From an uncultured Dehalococcoidia bacterium (GTDB lineage: Bacteria > Chloroflexota > Dehalococcoidia > Lucifugimonadales > UBA3495): a DNA stretch of 64,000 nucleotides. The stretch spans positions 1,753,570 through 1,817,569 of the forward strand of contig OY282565.1 in NCBI GenBank assembly GCA_958296445.1, read 5' to 3'. Every line of letters starts with the position of its first letter. The first letter of the stretch is position 1. Below the pieces are notes generated by a model. That model did no database searches and was not told where the DNA came from. It saw only the letters and a list, made by a program, of their open reading frames with translations. Below, in pieces: positions 1-8,874 of the stretch. Both the position numbers and the translations under genes were made by a program.

Positions 1-270
1 GGAACCGGACGGGAATTTGTGTCTTGGCTGCTGTGCCTGCGCAACCCCGCCCTGTTCTGCGTCTGGAACGGCAACGCCGAGCGGCTGTTGCGCCGCGCCG
101 GAGCATACCCCGGCACAATGACCCGGGGGCCGGAAGGCATCCGCTACCTAGACCTGCTGGAAGCGATGAGCCGTCTCCGCGCCCAATCCGGCCTGCCCGA
201 CTTTATCGCACTGGACGAAACGGCCTGGCTCACCGCCCGGCCCAAACCGCGCCAACCCAAACCGGCCTAA
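1..270 (+). CDS. C-terminal part of an unrecognised protein (cut by window edge)
   Basis: The frame is open from the first base and ends in TAA, giving 89 residues. A GTG at position 19 could be a start, but no ribosome binding site is visible and the frame continues upstream, so a truncated gene is more likely. The sequence has an aromatic/Cys patch (WLLCLRNPALFCVWNG) and ends in a basic, Pro-rich tail (ARPKPRQPKPA). I recognise no family. The next gene follows after 23 nt on the same strand. Confidence 0.45.
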   Translation, partial: GTGREFVSWLLCLRNPALFCVWNGNAERLLRRAGAYPGTMTRGPEGIRYLDLLEAMSRLRAQSGLPDFIALDETAWLTARPKPRQPKPA

Positions 271-293
271 ACGGAAAACCGGGAGCGAAAAAA

Positions 294-734
294 ATGCCCT
301 GGCGAGATTCCCTGGCACAAATCAAAGCGGAAATGACCGAAGCCCGCGCCACCCGCATGGCCCGTATGGAAGCCTACGACCGCGAAGTGGCCGCCGAAAG
401 GGAGCAACTGCTGGCCCTCCAGCAGTCCCTCGAAATAGCCGCCCTCATCGCCGATATGAACGACGTCCTGCTGGACGGGCAGGGCCAAACGGAAACCGTC
501 GTAGAATGGGAAACGGAAGAAGACGACGACCAAGCCTTCGACGACGATGACGCCGCCGACGTCATAACCACCGCCCTGACTTGGGACGAAGGCGAGGAAC
601 TGGAAATCACCGTCGAGCTGGTAATGCTGGACGAAGGCGTCGCCCTGATGGTCAACGGCATACAGATACGCCACGACCGCGGCGCCCTGGAACGGGCCCT
701 GCTGGACGCCTTCCGGGAACAGTTGCAGTTGTAA
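294..734 (+). CDS. acidic coiled-coil hypothetical protein, 146 aa
   Basis: The start is the ATG preceded by GGGAGCG. Residues about 5-60 are rich in Glu, Arg, Ala and Leu and look like a charged helical coiled coil. Residues about 70-92 form a very acidic stretch with runs such as EDDDQAFDDDDAAD. The C-terminal third looks like a small folded domain with alternating hydrophobics (ITVELVMLDEGVALMVNG). There is no signal peptide or membrane segment. It sits just upstream of purE with a 97-nt gap. I do not recognise the family, but the frame and codon usage resemble the neighbouring real genes. Confidence 0.6.
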   Translation: MPWRDSLAQIKAEMTEARATRMARMEAYDREVAAEREQLLALQQSLEIAALIADMNDVLLDGQGQTETVVEWETEEDDDQAFDDDDAADVITTALTWDEGEELEITVELVMLDEGVALMVNGIQIRHDRGALERALLDAFREQLQL

Positions 735-831
735 AGGCGTGTTATCATATATCCCGTTGCGCCGCCCGCCGCCCTATGACTTGGCGGCAAGGGCGCAAAC
801 GCGAACCCAAAACATTTAAGGAGAAGGAACC

Positions 832-1290
832 GTGCCGCTGGTAGGGGTCATAATGGGCAGCGCGTCGGATGAGCCGGTGGTCAGCGACGCCGTCAAAACA
901 CTGGAGCAATTGGGCATAGATTACGAAGTGCGGGTTATGTCGGCCCACCGGACGCCGGAACGGGTGGCGGAGTACGCCCAGCAGGCCCGGGAGCGGGGCA
1001 TTCAGGTGCTTATCGCCGCCGCCGGCGGGTCGGCGGCCTTGGGCGGAACCCTCGCCGCCTGGTCCACCTTGCCCGTCATCGGAATACCTCTGGCCTCCAG
1101 CGAACTCAAGGGTATGGATGCCCTGCTGGCCACGGCCCAGATGCCGCCGGGCATTCCCGTGGCCTGCATGGCCGTCGGATCCTGGGGCGCCCGCAACGCC
1201 GCTTTCTTTGCCGCCCAAATCCTCGGACTCCAACATCCTGAAATCAGGCAAGCGTATGACGACTACCGCCGCGAACTCCGCGAACGGTAG
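832..1290 (+). CDS. purE: 5-(carboxyamino)imidazole ribonucleotide mutase / AIR carboxylase PurE
   Basis: This 152-residue protein acts in the carboxylation step of de novo purine synthesis. The GTG start follows a strong AAGGAGAAGG. The PurE fold is shown by GSASD (9-13), MSAHRTPE (36-43) with the conserved His39, and the late AQMPPGIPVA segment of class I enzymes. The loop that normally reads AAHLPG has Ala69 in place of the second active-site His (AGGSAALGG), which resembles the class II loop. No purK is in the window. It heads a purine gene run, and its 3' end overlaps the next gene by 35 nt. Family assignment is secure; class I versus II is uncertain. Confidence 0.94.
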   Translation: MPLVGVIMGSASDEPVVSDAVKTLEQLGIDYEVRVMSAHRTPERVAEYAQQARERGIQVLIAAAGGSAALGGTLAAWSTLPVIGIPLASSELKGMDALLATAQMPPGIPVACMAVGSWGARNAAFFAAQILGLQHPEIRQAYDDYRRELRER

Positions 1291-1975
1291 GCGGGCTCCC
1301 GCCTTCCTCACCGACTTTGACGACACCGCCGCAGTCCAGAACGTGGCGGAGTTGTTGCTTAACCGTTTCGGCGCCCCCGGCTGGCCCAGCGTGCGCCAGC
1401 AATTCCGCGACGGCAAAATGTCGCTCAAGGAATATCAGGAAATCACCTTCCGCGACATCCTAGCCGACCGCCCGGCCATGCAGCATTACGTCAAGGAACA
1501 CGCCATTTTGCGGCCCTGGTTCGCCGAGCTGTACAACTTCTGCCGCAACCCCGGCCCCGGACAAGAGCCGGTTCCGCTGGCCGTGGTCAGCCAGGGCTTG
1601 GATTTCTATATCTCAGCCCTGCTGGAGCGCGACGGATTCGGCGACGTTCCCATTTACGCCGTGGACACCAGCTTTCAGGACGGGCGGATTTCCTACCATT
1701 ACAACCACGCCTACCCCGGACGGGAAAGCCAGGGCAATTCCAAGGCTTTCGTGGTGGAGCAATTCCAGCGGCGCGGCTACTTCGTGGTCTACGCCGGCGA
1801 CGGCGCCTCCGACCTAGAGGCTTCCCGGCAGGCGGATATGGTGTTCGCCCACCGGACGCTGGCCCGCTTTTGCGACCAAGAAGGCATCCGCTACACGCCT
1901 TTCCAGGACTTCAAGTCCATCCTGCTGACAGTGCGCCAACTGCACCTGAACGCCAACGGCGCGGCGCCCGCCTAA
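1256..1975 (+). CDS. HAD-superfamily phosphatase (MtnX/SerB-like)
   Basis: This is a 239-residue haloacid-dehalogenase phosphatase. Motif I is DFDDT, with the nucleophile Asp20 and acid/base Asp22. Motif II is the Ser in VVSQGLDF, motif III the Lys in GNSKAF, and motif IV is AGDGASDLEA. A helical cap lies between motifs I and II. The pattern fits the phosphatase group containing MtnX and phosphoserine phosphatase-like enzymes, so the substrate is a small phosphorylated metabolite that cannot be named. The ATG start lies inside the end of purE, suggesting translational coupling, and purB follows. A role linked to purines is only suggested by position. Confidence 0.82.
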   Translation: MTTTAANSANGRRAPAFLTDFDDTAAVQNVAELLLNRFGAPGWPSVRQQFRDGKMSLKEYQEITFRDILADRPAMQHYVKEHAILRPWFAELYNFCRNPGPGQEPVPLAVVSQGLDFYISALLERDGFGDVPIYAVDTSFQDGRISYHYNHAYPGRESQGNSKAFVVEQFQRRGYFVVYAGDGASDLEASRQADMVFAHRTLARFCDQEGIRYTPFQDFKSILLTVRQLHLNANGAAPA

Positions 1976-2065
1976 CCCCATCGTCTCAACACAAGGCCCT
2001 GAATCATACAGCATTGAGCATAAGGCCCTGAAGCACAAAACACTGAAGCCCGGAGCAGCGATTCA

Positions 2066-3397
2066 GTGATAGACCGATATTCCCGCCCCGCAATGAAGCG
2101 GGTATGGGCCGACGACAACAAATATGAGAAATGGCTGGCCGTTGAGCTGGCCGTCTGCGAAGCCTGGCGCGAAGAGGGCGTCATCCCCGAAGCGGATCTG
2201 GCCCGGCTACAGGCCGCCAAGTATGACCCGCAGCGGATGGACGAGATCTTTCAGACCACCCGCCACGACGTAACCGCCTTTATCTCATCCATCACCGAAT
2301 CCTTGGGGCCGGAAGGCCGCTGGCTGCACTTGGGCCTCACTTCCAGCGATATGCTGGACACCGCGCTGGGCCTGCAACTCGGCGAGGCCGGGCGGTTGCT
2401 GCTGGGCGAACTCGACCGGGCCATCGCCGCCCTCAAAGACCAGTCGCTGAGCCACAAAGACACGCTGATGATGGGCCGCACCCACGGCGTCCACGCCGAG
2501 CCGATGACCCTCGGCCTGAAGCTGGCCCTGTGGTGGGACGAAATGACCCGCCAGCGGGAACGCCTAGAGGCCGCCCTAGAAACGGTTCGCGTCGGCAAAA
2601 TCTCCGGCGCCGTCGGCACCCACGCCACCGTGCCGCCCGCCGTAGAGGAACGGGTCTGCCGCCGCTTGGGGCTGAAAGTGGCCGGTATCTCCAACCAAGT
2701 CATCCAGCGCGACCGCTACGCCCATTTCATAACCACCCTGGCCCTCATCGGTGCTTCTCTGGAAAAGTTCGCCACCGAAATCCGCTCTTTGCAGCGCACC
2801 GAAATCCGCGAACTCGAGGAACCCTTCGGGCAGGGACAGACCGGCTCCTCGTCAATGCCCCACAAGCGCAATCCCGAGCTGGCCGAGCGTATCTGCGGCC
2901 TTGCCCGCATCCTGCGGGGCAACGCCGTCGCCGCCCTAGAAAACGTGTCCCTGTGGGGCGAGCGCGACATCAGCCACTCCTCGGCGGAGCGCATCATCCT
3001 GCCCGACTCCTGCCTGGCCCTAGACTACATCCTGAGCATTTTCACCCGCATAATCGAAGGGCTGCGCGTATTCCCGGAGCGGATGTACGCCAACATCGAA
3101 AGCAGCCGCGGCCTGGTTTTCAGCCAACGCGCCCTGCTGGAGCTGGTGGACAAGGGCCTGTCCCGCGAGGAAGCCTACAAAATCGTCCAAACCAACGCCG
3201 CCCAATGCTGGGCCGAAATGGACCGGAACGGCGGATGCGACTTCCGCGATCTGCTGAAATCCGACCGCACCGTAGCCGCGTATCTGTCACCGCCGGAAAT
3301 GGAAACCCTTTTCGATTATGCCTACTATACCCGCTACGTAGATGACACCTTCCGGCGGCTGGGCCTGCTGCCCGCCCCGGCAGGCAACCCGGCCTAA
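2066..3397 (+). CDS. purB: adenylosuccinate lyase PurB
   Basis: This 443-residue member of the fumarase/aspartase superfamily cleaves SAICAR to AICAR and adenylosuccinate to AMP, releasing fumarate. The superfamily signature GSSSMPHKRNPE is present around residue 260. So are TSSDMLDTALGLQL and the GRTHGVHAEP segment with the catalytic His. Length and architecture match the short bacterial/archaeal PurB type. The start is GTG with GGAGCA 8 nt upstream. It is followed by a repeat-filled gap and then purC, which acts one step earlier in the pathway. Confidence 0.97.
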   Translation: MIDRYSRPAMKRVWADDNKYEKWLAVELAVCEAWREEGVIPEADLARLQAAKYDPQRMDEIFQTTRHDVTAFISSITESLGPEGRWLHLGLTSSDMLDTALGLQLGEAGRLLLGELDRAIAALKDQSLSHKDTLMMGRTHGVHAEPMTLGLKLALWWDEMTRQRERLEAALETVRVGKISGAVGTHATVPPAVEERVCRRLGLKVAGISNQVIQRDRYAHFITTLALIGASLEKFATEIRSLQRTEIRELEEPFGQGQTGSSSMPHKRNPELAERICGLARILRGNAVAALENVSLWGERDISHSSAERIILPDSCLALDYILSIFTRIIEGLRVFPERMYANIESSRGLVFSQRALLELVDKGLSREEAYKIVQTNAAQCWAEMDRNGGCDFRDLLKSDRTVAAYLSPPEMETLFDYAYYTRYVDDTFRRLGLLPAPAGNPA

Positions 3398-3403
3398 CAC
3401 CTT

Positions 3404-3535
3404 AAGTCCCCTCTCCCTATGGGAGAGGGCCAGGGTGAGGGCGCACAACAACTAAATCCCCTCTCCCTATGGGAGGGGGCTAGGGTGAGGGCGCACAACA
3501 ACGCCCCCCCCGCCCGCCCTGAGCTTGTCAAAGGG
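3404..3535. repeat. two type-E repeats and one type-F repeat
   Basis: Two near-identical 48-bp direct copies carry the hairpin CCCTCTCCCTATGGGAGAGG followed by a G-rich tail (3404-3451 and 3455-3502). A type-F palindrome (CCCTGAGCTTGTCAAAGGG, 3517-3535) follows. They fill the purB-purC gap. Further type-E copies occur near 22.8 and 44.2 kb. Confidence 0.85.
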
Positions 3536-3560
3536 CCATATTCCAAATCGAGGACTCGCG

Positions 3561-4472
3561 ATGATTATCGAAACGCCGCTACCCGGCCGGATGCACCGGG
3601 GCAAGGTGCGCGACACCTACGACCTAGGCCAAGGCCGCCTGCTTATGGTGGCTACCGACCGCATTTCCGCTTTCGACGTGGTGCTGCCCGGCGGCATACC
3701 CGGCAAAGGGCAAGTGCTTAACCGCATCTCATCCTTCTGGTTCGGCAAAACGGCCCACATCATCCCCAACCACCTGATTTGCCTAGCCGACGCCCCCGAC
3801 GCCGCGCAATACCTGCAATCCCTTGAAACAGAAAATGACGGGGATGGCAACCCGCTGCCCGCTGAAGTGGCCCAGCAGGCGATGGTAGTCAAGCAGGCCC
3901 AGCGCATAGACATCGAATGCATCGTGCGCGGCTACATCACCGGCTCCGCCTGGTCGGAATACCGCAGGCAAGGAACGGTATCCGGCCAGCCAATGCCCGA
4001 GGGGCTGGTCGAGGGCCAACCCTTCCCCGAACCCCTGTTCACCCCCACCACCAAAGCCGACGAGGGCCACGACGAAAATATGTCCATCCCGCAGGTGGTG
4101 GACATGGTGGGCGATGAAATGGCCGCCCGGCTGGAAGCCGCCAGCAAGGCCGTCTACGCCTTTGCCCACGACTACGCCCGACAGCGGGGCATCATCCTAG
4201 CCGACACCAAGATGGAGTTCGGTATCCTAGACGGCGAGCTGATACTGATTGACGAACTGCTGACCCCGGACTCCAGCCGGTTCTGGGACGCCGAGGGCTA
4301 CAACCCCGGCCGTTCCCAACCCAATTTCGACAAGCAGTTTGTCCGCGACTGGCTGGACGCCCAAGGCTGGAACCACGAACCGCCCGCCCCGGAACTGCCC
4401 GGCGACGTGGCCCAACGCACCACCCAACGCTACCGCGAAGCCTACGCCCGGCTCACCGGAGAAAACCTCTAG
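3561..4472 (+). CDS. purC: phosphoribosylaminoimidazole-succinocarboxamide synthase PurC
   Basis: This 303-residue ATP-dependent ligase joins aspartate to CAIR to give SAICAR. Family landmarks are GKVRDTYD near residue 16, ATDRISAFDVVLP, the IDIECIVRGYITGSAW segment, PTTKADEGHDENM, and the C-terminal LADTKMEFG with DELLTPDSSR. I chose the ATG after the short upstream type-F repeat because translation from further upstream would run through that repeat. The length matches the roughly 300-residue PurC form. It sits between purB and a DUF3105 gene, all on the same strand. Confidence 0.97.
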   Translation: MIIETPLPGRMHRGKVRDTYDLGQGRLLMVATDRISAFDVVLPGGIPGKGQVLNRISSFWFGKTAHIIPNHLICLADAPDAAQYLQSLETENDGDGNPLPAEVAQQAMVVKQAQRIDIECIVRGYITGSAWSEYRRQGTVSGQPMPEGLVEGQPFPEPLFTPTTKADEGHDENMSIPQVVDMVGDEMAARLEAASKAVYAFAHDYARQRGIILADTKMEFGILDGELILIDELLTPDSSRFWDAEGYNPGRSQPNFDKQFVRDWLDAQGWNHEPPAPELPGDVAQRTTQRYREAYARLTGENL

Positions 4473-4561
4473 CCCGCGCTGATACCCAACAAGCCCGCGT
4501 TGATACCCAATAAGACGATGTGCCAGGGCGCCCCTACTGGCCGCCCGCCGGGAGATACCCA

Positions 4562-5233
4562 TTGCCCGAATCAAGACACCGCCGCAACCGCCGCCCGCGA
4601 AACACTGAAATTCCCCCGCCCCGCGCCCGGCGCAGCGGCACGAACAAGCTGATTCTGGTCGCCTCCATAGTCATCGCCGTGCTGGTCATCGGCAGCTTTG
4701 CCGCGGTTCCCATTTTCCAAAGCATCGGCGGCCCCCAGCAGGTGGCCCTCGGCACCGCCCGCGCCTACACCGACGGCGTGGGCCAAAACCAGGAAGTTAT
4801 GGCTACCAAGAACCACGTTGACGACGGCACCATCGTCACCTATAACACCGTGCCGGCCACCTCCGGCGACCACTACTTTTCGCCCCAGCCCTGCGGTTTC
4901 TACGACGGCCAAGTGCCCGACGAAAGGGTGGTTCACAACCTAGAGCACTCCAACATCATAATCAGCTACAACCTGCCCGACCCGGCGGACGTTGACGCCC
5001 TCCGGGAAATCTACAACGGCCTAGAGGGCTGGAAAGACCACTACACGGTTGCCCGCTCTTACCTCCAAATCGCCCCGGGCCAAGTGGCCCTCACCGCTTG
5101 GGGCGTGCTGGACATTATGGACGGCGTAGACGAGGAACGCATCCGCCGTTTCTATGAGCATTACGTCGGAACCCTAGGCCCCGAAGGCGCCATATCCTGC
5201 CGCGGCGCCCAAATCAGTATGCCCGGCGGCTAG
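4562..5233 (+). CDS. DUF3105-family membrane-anchored protein
   Basis: After a basic N-terminus, one membrane helix (LILVASIVIAVLVIGSFAAV, about residues 33-52) is followed by an outside domain. The family hallmarks are YNTVPATSGDHY, a Cys-containing CGFYDGQVPDER and HNLEHSNIIISYN, which carries the conserved His pair. The function of the DUF3105 family is not established. The TTG start is preferred because GGGAGA lies 6 nt upstream; a GTG at 4520 in the same frame has no ribosome binding site. It lies between purC and purS. Two Cys remain outside, one in the CGFYDG motif and one near the C-terminus. Confidence 0.78.
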   Translation: MPESRHRRNRRPRNTEIPPPRARRSGTNKLILVASIVIAVLVIGSFAAVPIFQSIGGPQQVALGTARAYTDGVGQNQEVMATKNHVDDGTIVTYNTVPATSGDHYFSPQPCGFYDGQVPDERVVHNLEHSNIIISYNLPDPADVDALREIYNGLEGWKDHYTVARSYLQIAPGQVALTAWGVLDIMDGVDEERIRRFYEHYVGTLGPEGAISCRGAQISMPGG

Positions 5234-5288
5234 TCCACGCCCCCCGCCCAATTCCCTGCGCCTTACACGCTGAAAGCCGGAAACCCGA

Positions 5289-5549
5289 ATGACATACTTG
5301 GCGAAAATATACGTGACCCTCAAACCCGCCGTAAGCGACCCGGCGGGCCAAACGGTGCTTGCCGCCCTCCGGCGGATGGGCCACGAATCCGCCCAAGACG
5401 CCCGCATCGGCAAATACCTCGAAATCCGCATCAGCGGCGACGCCCCGGACTCAGTAAAAGCCGCCGTAGACCAAATGTGCCGCGAACTCCTCTCCAACCC
5501 GGTAATCGAGGACTACCGCTTCGACCTAGAGGAAATCGCCACCCCCTAA
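5289..5549 (+). CDS. purS: phosphoribosylformylglycinamidine synthase subunit PurS
   Basis: This 86-residue protein matches the small PurS subunit, which bridges PurL and PurQ in the three-subunit FGAM synthase of bacteria lacking the fused enzyme. Typical features are the opening strand AKIYVTLKPAVSDPAGQTV, then LRRMGHES, GKYLEIRI and the closing NPVIEDYRFDLEE. The length is normal for the family. purQ and purL, usually directly downstream, are not in this window; the next gene is an unrelated propeller protein after 293 nt of repeats. Confidence 0.93.
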   Translation: MTYLAKIYVTLKPAVSDPAGQTVLAALRRMGHESAQDARIGKYLEIRISGDAPDSVKAAVDQMCRELLSNPVIEDYRFDLEEIATP

Positions 5550-5584
5550 CCACGCCCGCCCCGCCGAACCATCTGCCGCGCCAC

Positions 5585-5735
5585 CCCGTCATTCCCGCGC
5601 TACCCGGCCACCCCCGGCCACCCCGGTAACTTTCACGCCGCCCCCGGCAATCCCCGGCAATCCCCGGCAATCTCCGGCCACCCCGGCAATCCCCGCGTTC
5701 CCCCGTCATTCCCGCGAAAGCGGGAATCCAGAGCA
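5585..5735. repeat. short tandem repeats plus a type-C hairpin
   Basis: The gap after purS holds a tandem of about 10 bp (CCCCGGCAAT and variants, about 5641-5695) and a type-C hairpin with core CCCGCGAAAGCGGG (5703-5730). No gene is seen between 5550 and 5842. Confidence 0.75.
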
Positions 5736-5842
5736 AGGCGGCAATGACTGCTAAAAAGGTGAACGTCAGGTAACACAAATAGCGGGCAACACAAGGGAAT
5801 AACGCACAGGCCGCAAAAATACCATATTCGGAGGAAATCGCT

Positions 5843-6832
5843 ATGACCGGCAATGGAACCTATCTGTACGCCGGAGCCGAAACCAGCGGGCTTTACCGCC
5901 TGTCGCCCGGTGGCGATGAGTGGGAGGAGTTGACCACCGGCCTGCCCGAATTCCCCTCGGTCTGCGGCATCGCCATCCACCCGTCCAACCCGGAAGTGGT
6001 TTTCGCCGGAACCCAGAACGGCCCCTACCGCAGTCTCGACCGCGGCGCCCATTGGGAGCGTATGGACTACCCCGCCGTATCCCCGCCGGTATGGACGTTT
6101 ATGTTCCGCCCCGGCGACCCCGCCGTGATGTATCTCGGCACCGCCCCCGGCGAAATCTACCGCAGCGCCGACAGCGGCGAGTCCTGGCGCAGGCTAAACG
6201 CCCCTATGGGCGGCAACGAAGTCAGTATGTCCTTCCCCACCCGCGTAATCGCCCTAGCCGCCGACCCCAGCTTTCCCGATGAGATTTACGCCGCCCTAGA
6301 AGTGGCCGGAGTAATCCGCAGCTCCGACGGCGGCGACACTTGGCAGGAAATCACCGGCAGCCTGGCCCCCAGCGAGGACACTCTGGACTTGCACGGCGTA
6401 CAGTGCGCCGCCGCCCTGCCCCATACCGTTTTCATCACCACCCGGCAAGGCCCGTTCATCGGCCCCGACCGGGGTTCCGAGTGGCTGCCGGTGGACTTCG
6501 GCCAGTTTTCCGAAGTGACCTACACCCGCGACCTGAAAGCCGCCCCCCACGACCCCAATATGCTCTACGTCTCCATCGGAGCGGCGGCCCGCAGCCGCAC
6601 CGGCGCCCTCTACCGCAGCCGCGACCTGTTCAAGACCTTCGAGCGGGTAGACCGGGGCATCACCGCCAACTCCACTATGATGTCCGTATCCGTTGACCCT
6701 CGCGCCCCAACCAACATCGCCTGCGCCGCCCGCGACGGCCAAGTATTCCGCTCCACCAACGACGGCGCCACCTGGACCAGCCACCCCCTACCCCCCAAAG
6801 CCCTAGAAGTCCGAGCCATAGCCGCCGGATAA
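5843..6832 (+). CDS. BNR/Asp-box repeat beta-propeller protein
   Basis: This 329-residue protein has repeated Asp-box motifs S-x-D-x-G-x-x-[25 protein letters not shown] and STNDGATW, spaced as in the blades of a sortilin/sialidase-like propeller. There is no signal peptide, so it is probably cytoplasmic. Sialidase catalytic residues are not evident, so an enzymatic role should not be assumed; related proteins are annotated only as WD40/YVTN/BNR-like. The start is the ATG after GGAGGAAATCGCT. It stands alone between repeat regions. Confidence 0.8.
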   Translation: MTGNGTYLYAGAETSGLYRLSPGGDEWEELTTGLPEFPSVCGIAIHPSNPEVVFAGTQNGPYRSLDRGAHWERMDYPAVSPPVWTFMFRPGDPAVMYLGTAPGEIYRSADSGESWRRLNAPMGGNEVSMSFPTRVIALAADPSFPDEIYAALEVAGVIRSSDGGDTWQEITGSLAPSEDTLDLHGVQCAAALPHTVFITTRQGPFIGPDRGSEWLPVDFGQFSEVTYTRDLKAAPHDPNMLYVSIGAAARSRTGALYRSRDLFKTFERVDRGITANSTMMSVSVDPRAPTNIACAARDGQVFRSTNDGATWTSHPLPPKALEVRAIAAG

Positions 6833-6875
6833 CAACGCCCTTGCGGACGGCCCACATAGCCGAGGCATACTGCCC

Positions 6876-6960
6876 CTCTGTCATTCTGAGCAAAGCGAAG
6901 AATACCACCTTGGGCGGCAAAGGGCAGCCCGCCAAAAGGCAATCTCGCAATTTTCTCGAA
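6876..6960. repeat. type-A repeat, tail degraded
   Basis: The head CTGTCATTCTGAGCAAAGCG is followed by GAATACCACCTTGGGCGG and a decayed tail ending in CAATTTTCTCG. It lies immediately 5' of the ABC ATPase gene, so that start codon has only repeat sequence upstream. Confidence 0.8.
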
Positions 6961-6962
6961 AA

Positions 6963-8657
6963 ATGAGCGCCGAAAACTTGGAAACATCACCCAACCAAGA
7001 TAATCACACCGGCAACGGCCCGCCCCTGCTGGAGTTGCGCGGCATCACCAAATCCTTTCCCGGCCCCGCCCCCGGAACAACCATCGCCGCCAACGACGGC
7101 ATTGACTTGACCTTGCGCCGGGGCGAAATTCACGCCGTTCTCGGCGAAAACGGCTCCGGCAAAAGCACCTTGATGAAAGTCATCTACGGATACCACGCCC
7201 CGGACGCTAGTAAGGTATCCCCCGACTCCTACCGCTGGCTGGGCCGCCCCGCCCTACCCGGTTCCCCCGCTGCCGCCCGGCGGCTGGGCATCGGGATGGT
7301 CTTTCAGGACTTTTCGCTGATTCCCGCCCTGTCGGTGGCGGAAAACGTAGCCCTGTTCTTGCCCGGGCAGGGACGGATGCTGCGCCGCCGCCAACTGGTG
7401 CGCCGCATCGAGCAATTCGCCGGGGAATACGACCTCGAAATAGACCCCCGCCAACGGGTTGATGACCTGTCCCTAGGCGAGCGGCAGCGGGTGGAGCTGG
7501 TCAAGCTGCTGCTCGCCGAAGCCCGCCTGCTGATTTTCGACGAACCTACCAGCGTCCTTGCCCCCCACGAAGTTGACGGCCTGTTTCGGGTTTTCTCCGC
7601 CCTCAAGGATAACGGCTACTCCGTCCTGTTTATCACCCACAAAGTCCGGGAAGCCCTCGCCGTGTCCGACAACGTAACCGTGCTGCGCCGCGGGCGGGTA
7701 ACGGCCACTGCCCCAAGCCGCCGATTCGACGCGCCCAGCCTAGTCGCCGCGATGGTCGGAGCCGAAAACGCCCCCCCAAGCGCAGCACCCGAACCCGCAT
7801 CCGCCGCCCCTGCTGTCCCCAAGCCGCCCCAAACGCCGCCCGCTCATCCCCCAACAACCCCCGAACAAACGGGCGGCGCACAAAAGGAAACCGCCCTAGA
7901 GTTCCGGGAAGTAAGCACAGGCCGCGCCCCCCGTCCCCTTTCCCGCTTCAGAGGAACAACCCCCGGCGGGCTGAACGCCGTCAGTTTCAGCGTCCGCCGT
8001 GGCGAAATCCTAGGCGTCGCCGGGGTGGCCGGCAATGGGCAGCGGGCCTTGGGCGAGGCGCTGCTGGGACTGGAACCCGTGCGGCGCGGCAGCATACTCC
8101 TGTTCGGCCAGCCGGTGACCGGACACACCGTATCCGACGCGCTGAAAGGCGGCGTATCGGTTATCCCGGAAAACCCCCTCTCCGACGCTATGGTGCCGGA
8201 TATGCGGGTGGATGAAAACCTGCTCCTAGCCGGGCTGGGCCGGGGCCGGCCGGCCGGGTTCTGGCTGAACCGCAACACCATCGCCAACCGCGCCGAGGCG
8301 ATTCGCGCCGGATTCCCCCTGACGATGGCCGGCCCCGCCGCGCCGGTTCGCAGCCTGTCCGGCGGCAACATCCAGCGGGTAATGCTGGCCGGAGAGCTGG
8401 GGCAAGGCGCGTCCATATTCTTGGCCTACTACCCGACCCGCGGCCTAGACGTGCTTAGCGCCGGAGCCACCCGCCGCCTGCTGCTGGAACAGTCCAACGC
8501 CGGGGCCGCCGCCGTACTGGTATCCGAAGACCTAGACGAACTGCTCGCCCTAAGCGACCGCCTGCTGGTAATGTACCGCGGCCGCATAGCCGGAGAATTC
8601 GCCCCCTCGGAAGCGTCCCCCCAAGAAATCGGCCTGCTGATGACCGGCCACACCTAG
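6963..8657 (+). CDS. ABC transporter ATP-binding protein, BMP/nucleoside-type, two ATPase domains
   Basis: This 564-residue duplicated ATPase energises a BMP-family importer. The N-domain is complete: Walker [10 protein letters not shown] (61-69), a signature variant [10 protein letters not shown] and Walker [10 protein letters not shown]. The C-domain is degenerate, with [11 protein letters not shown] in place of Walker [10 protein letters not shown] as signature and a weak Walker B, as is normal for the YufO/NupO and RbsA-like families. A Pro/Ala-rich linker of about 60 residues joins the halves. Two permeases follow after a 217-nt gap and the substrate-binding lipoprotein lies farther downstream. 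Relatives import nucleosides or simple sugars; the substrate here is unknown. Confidence 0.93.
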   Translation: MSAENLETSPNQDNHTGNGPPLLELRGITKSFPGPAPGTTIAANDGIDLTLRRGEIHAVLGENGSGKSTLMKVIYGYHAPDASKVSPDSYRWLGRPALPGSPAAARRLGIGMVFQDFSLIPALSVAENVALFLPGQGRMLRRRQLVRRIEQFAGEYDLEIDPRQRVDDLSLGERQRVELVKLLLAEARLLIFDEPTSVLAPHEVDGLFRVFSALKDNGYSVLFITHKVREALAVSDNVTVLRRGRVTATAPSRRFDAPSLVAAMVGAENAPPSAAPEPASAAPAVPKPPQTPPAHPPTTPEQTGGAQKETALEFREVSTGRAPRPLSRFRGTTPGGLNAVSFSVRRGEILGVAGVAGNGQRALGEALLGLEPVRRGSILLFGQPVTGHTVSDALKGGVSVIPENPLSDAMVPDMRVDENLLLAGLGRGRPAGFWLNRNTIANRAEAIRAGFPLTMAGPAAPVRSLSGGNIQRVMLAGELGQGASIFLAYYPTRGLDVLSAGATRRLLLEQSNAGAAAVLVSEDLDELLALSDRLLVMYRGRIAGEFAPSEASPQEIGLLMTGHT

Positions 8658-8874
8658 GGCCGGTCGCCCACTCAAACCCGGGCAAGCTATTTACCACCAT
8701 TCCCGCCACATATACGCCGCCCGCCATACCCGCCCAACTATCAGCCATACCCGCGCCAACCCGCCATACCCGCCGCCTACCCGGGAATGACGGGTTCCGG
8801 GCAACCGGCGGAAATCACGGAAATAGCCTTGCCACATATAGCAAACGTCAACCAAACCCGAACATAATAGCCCA

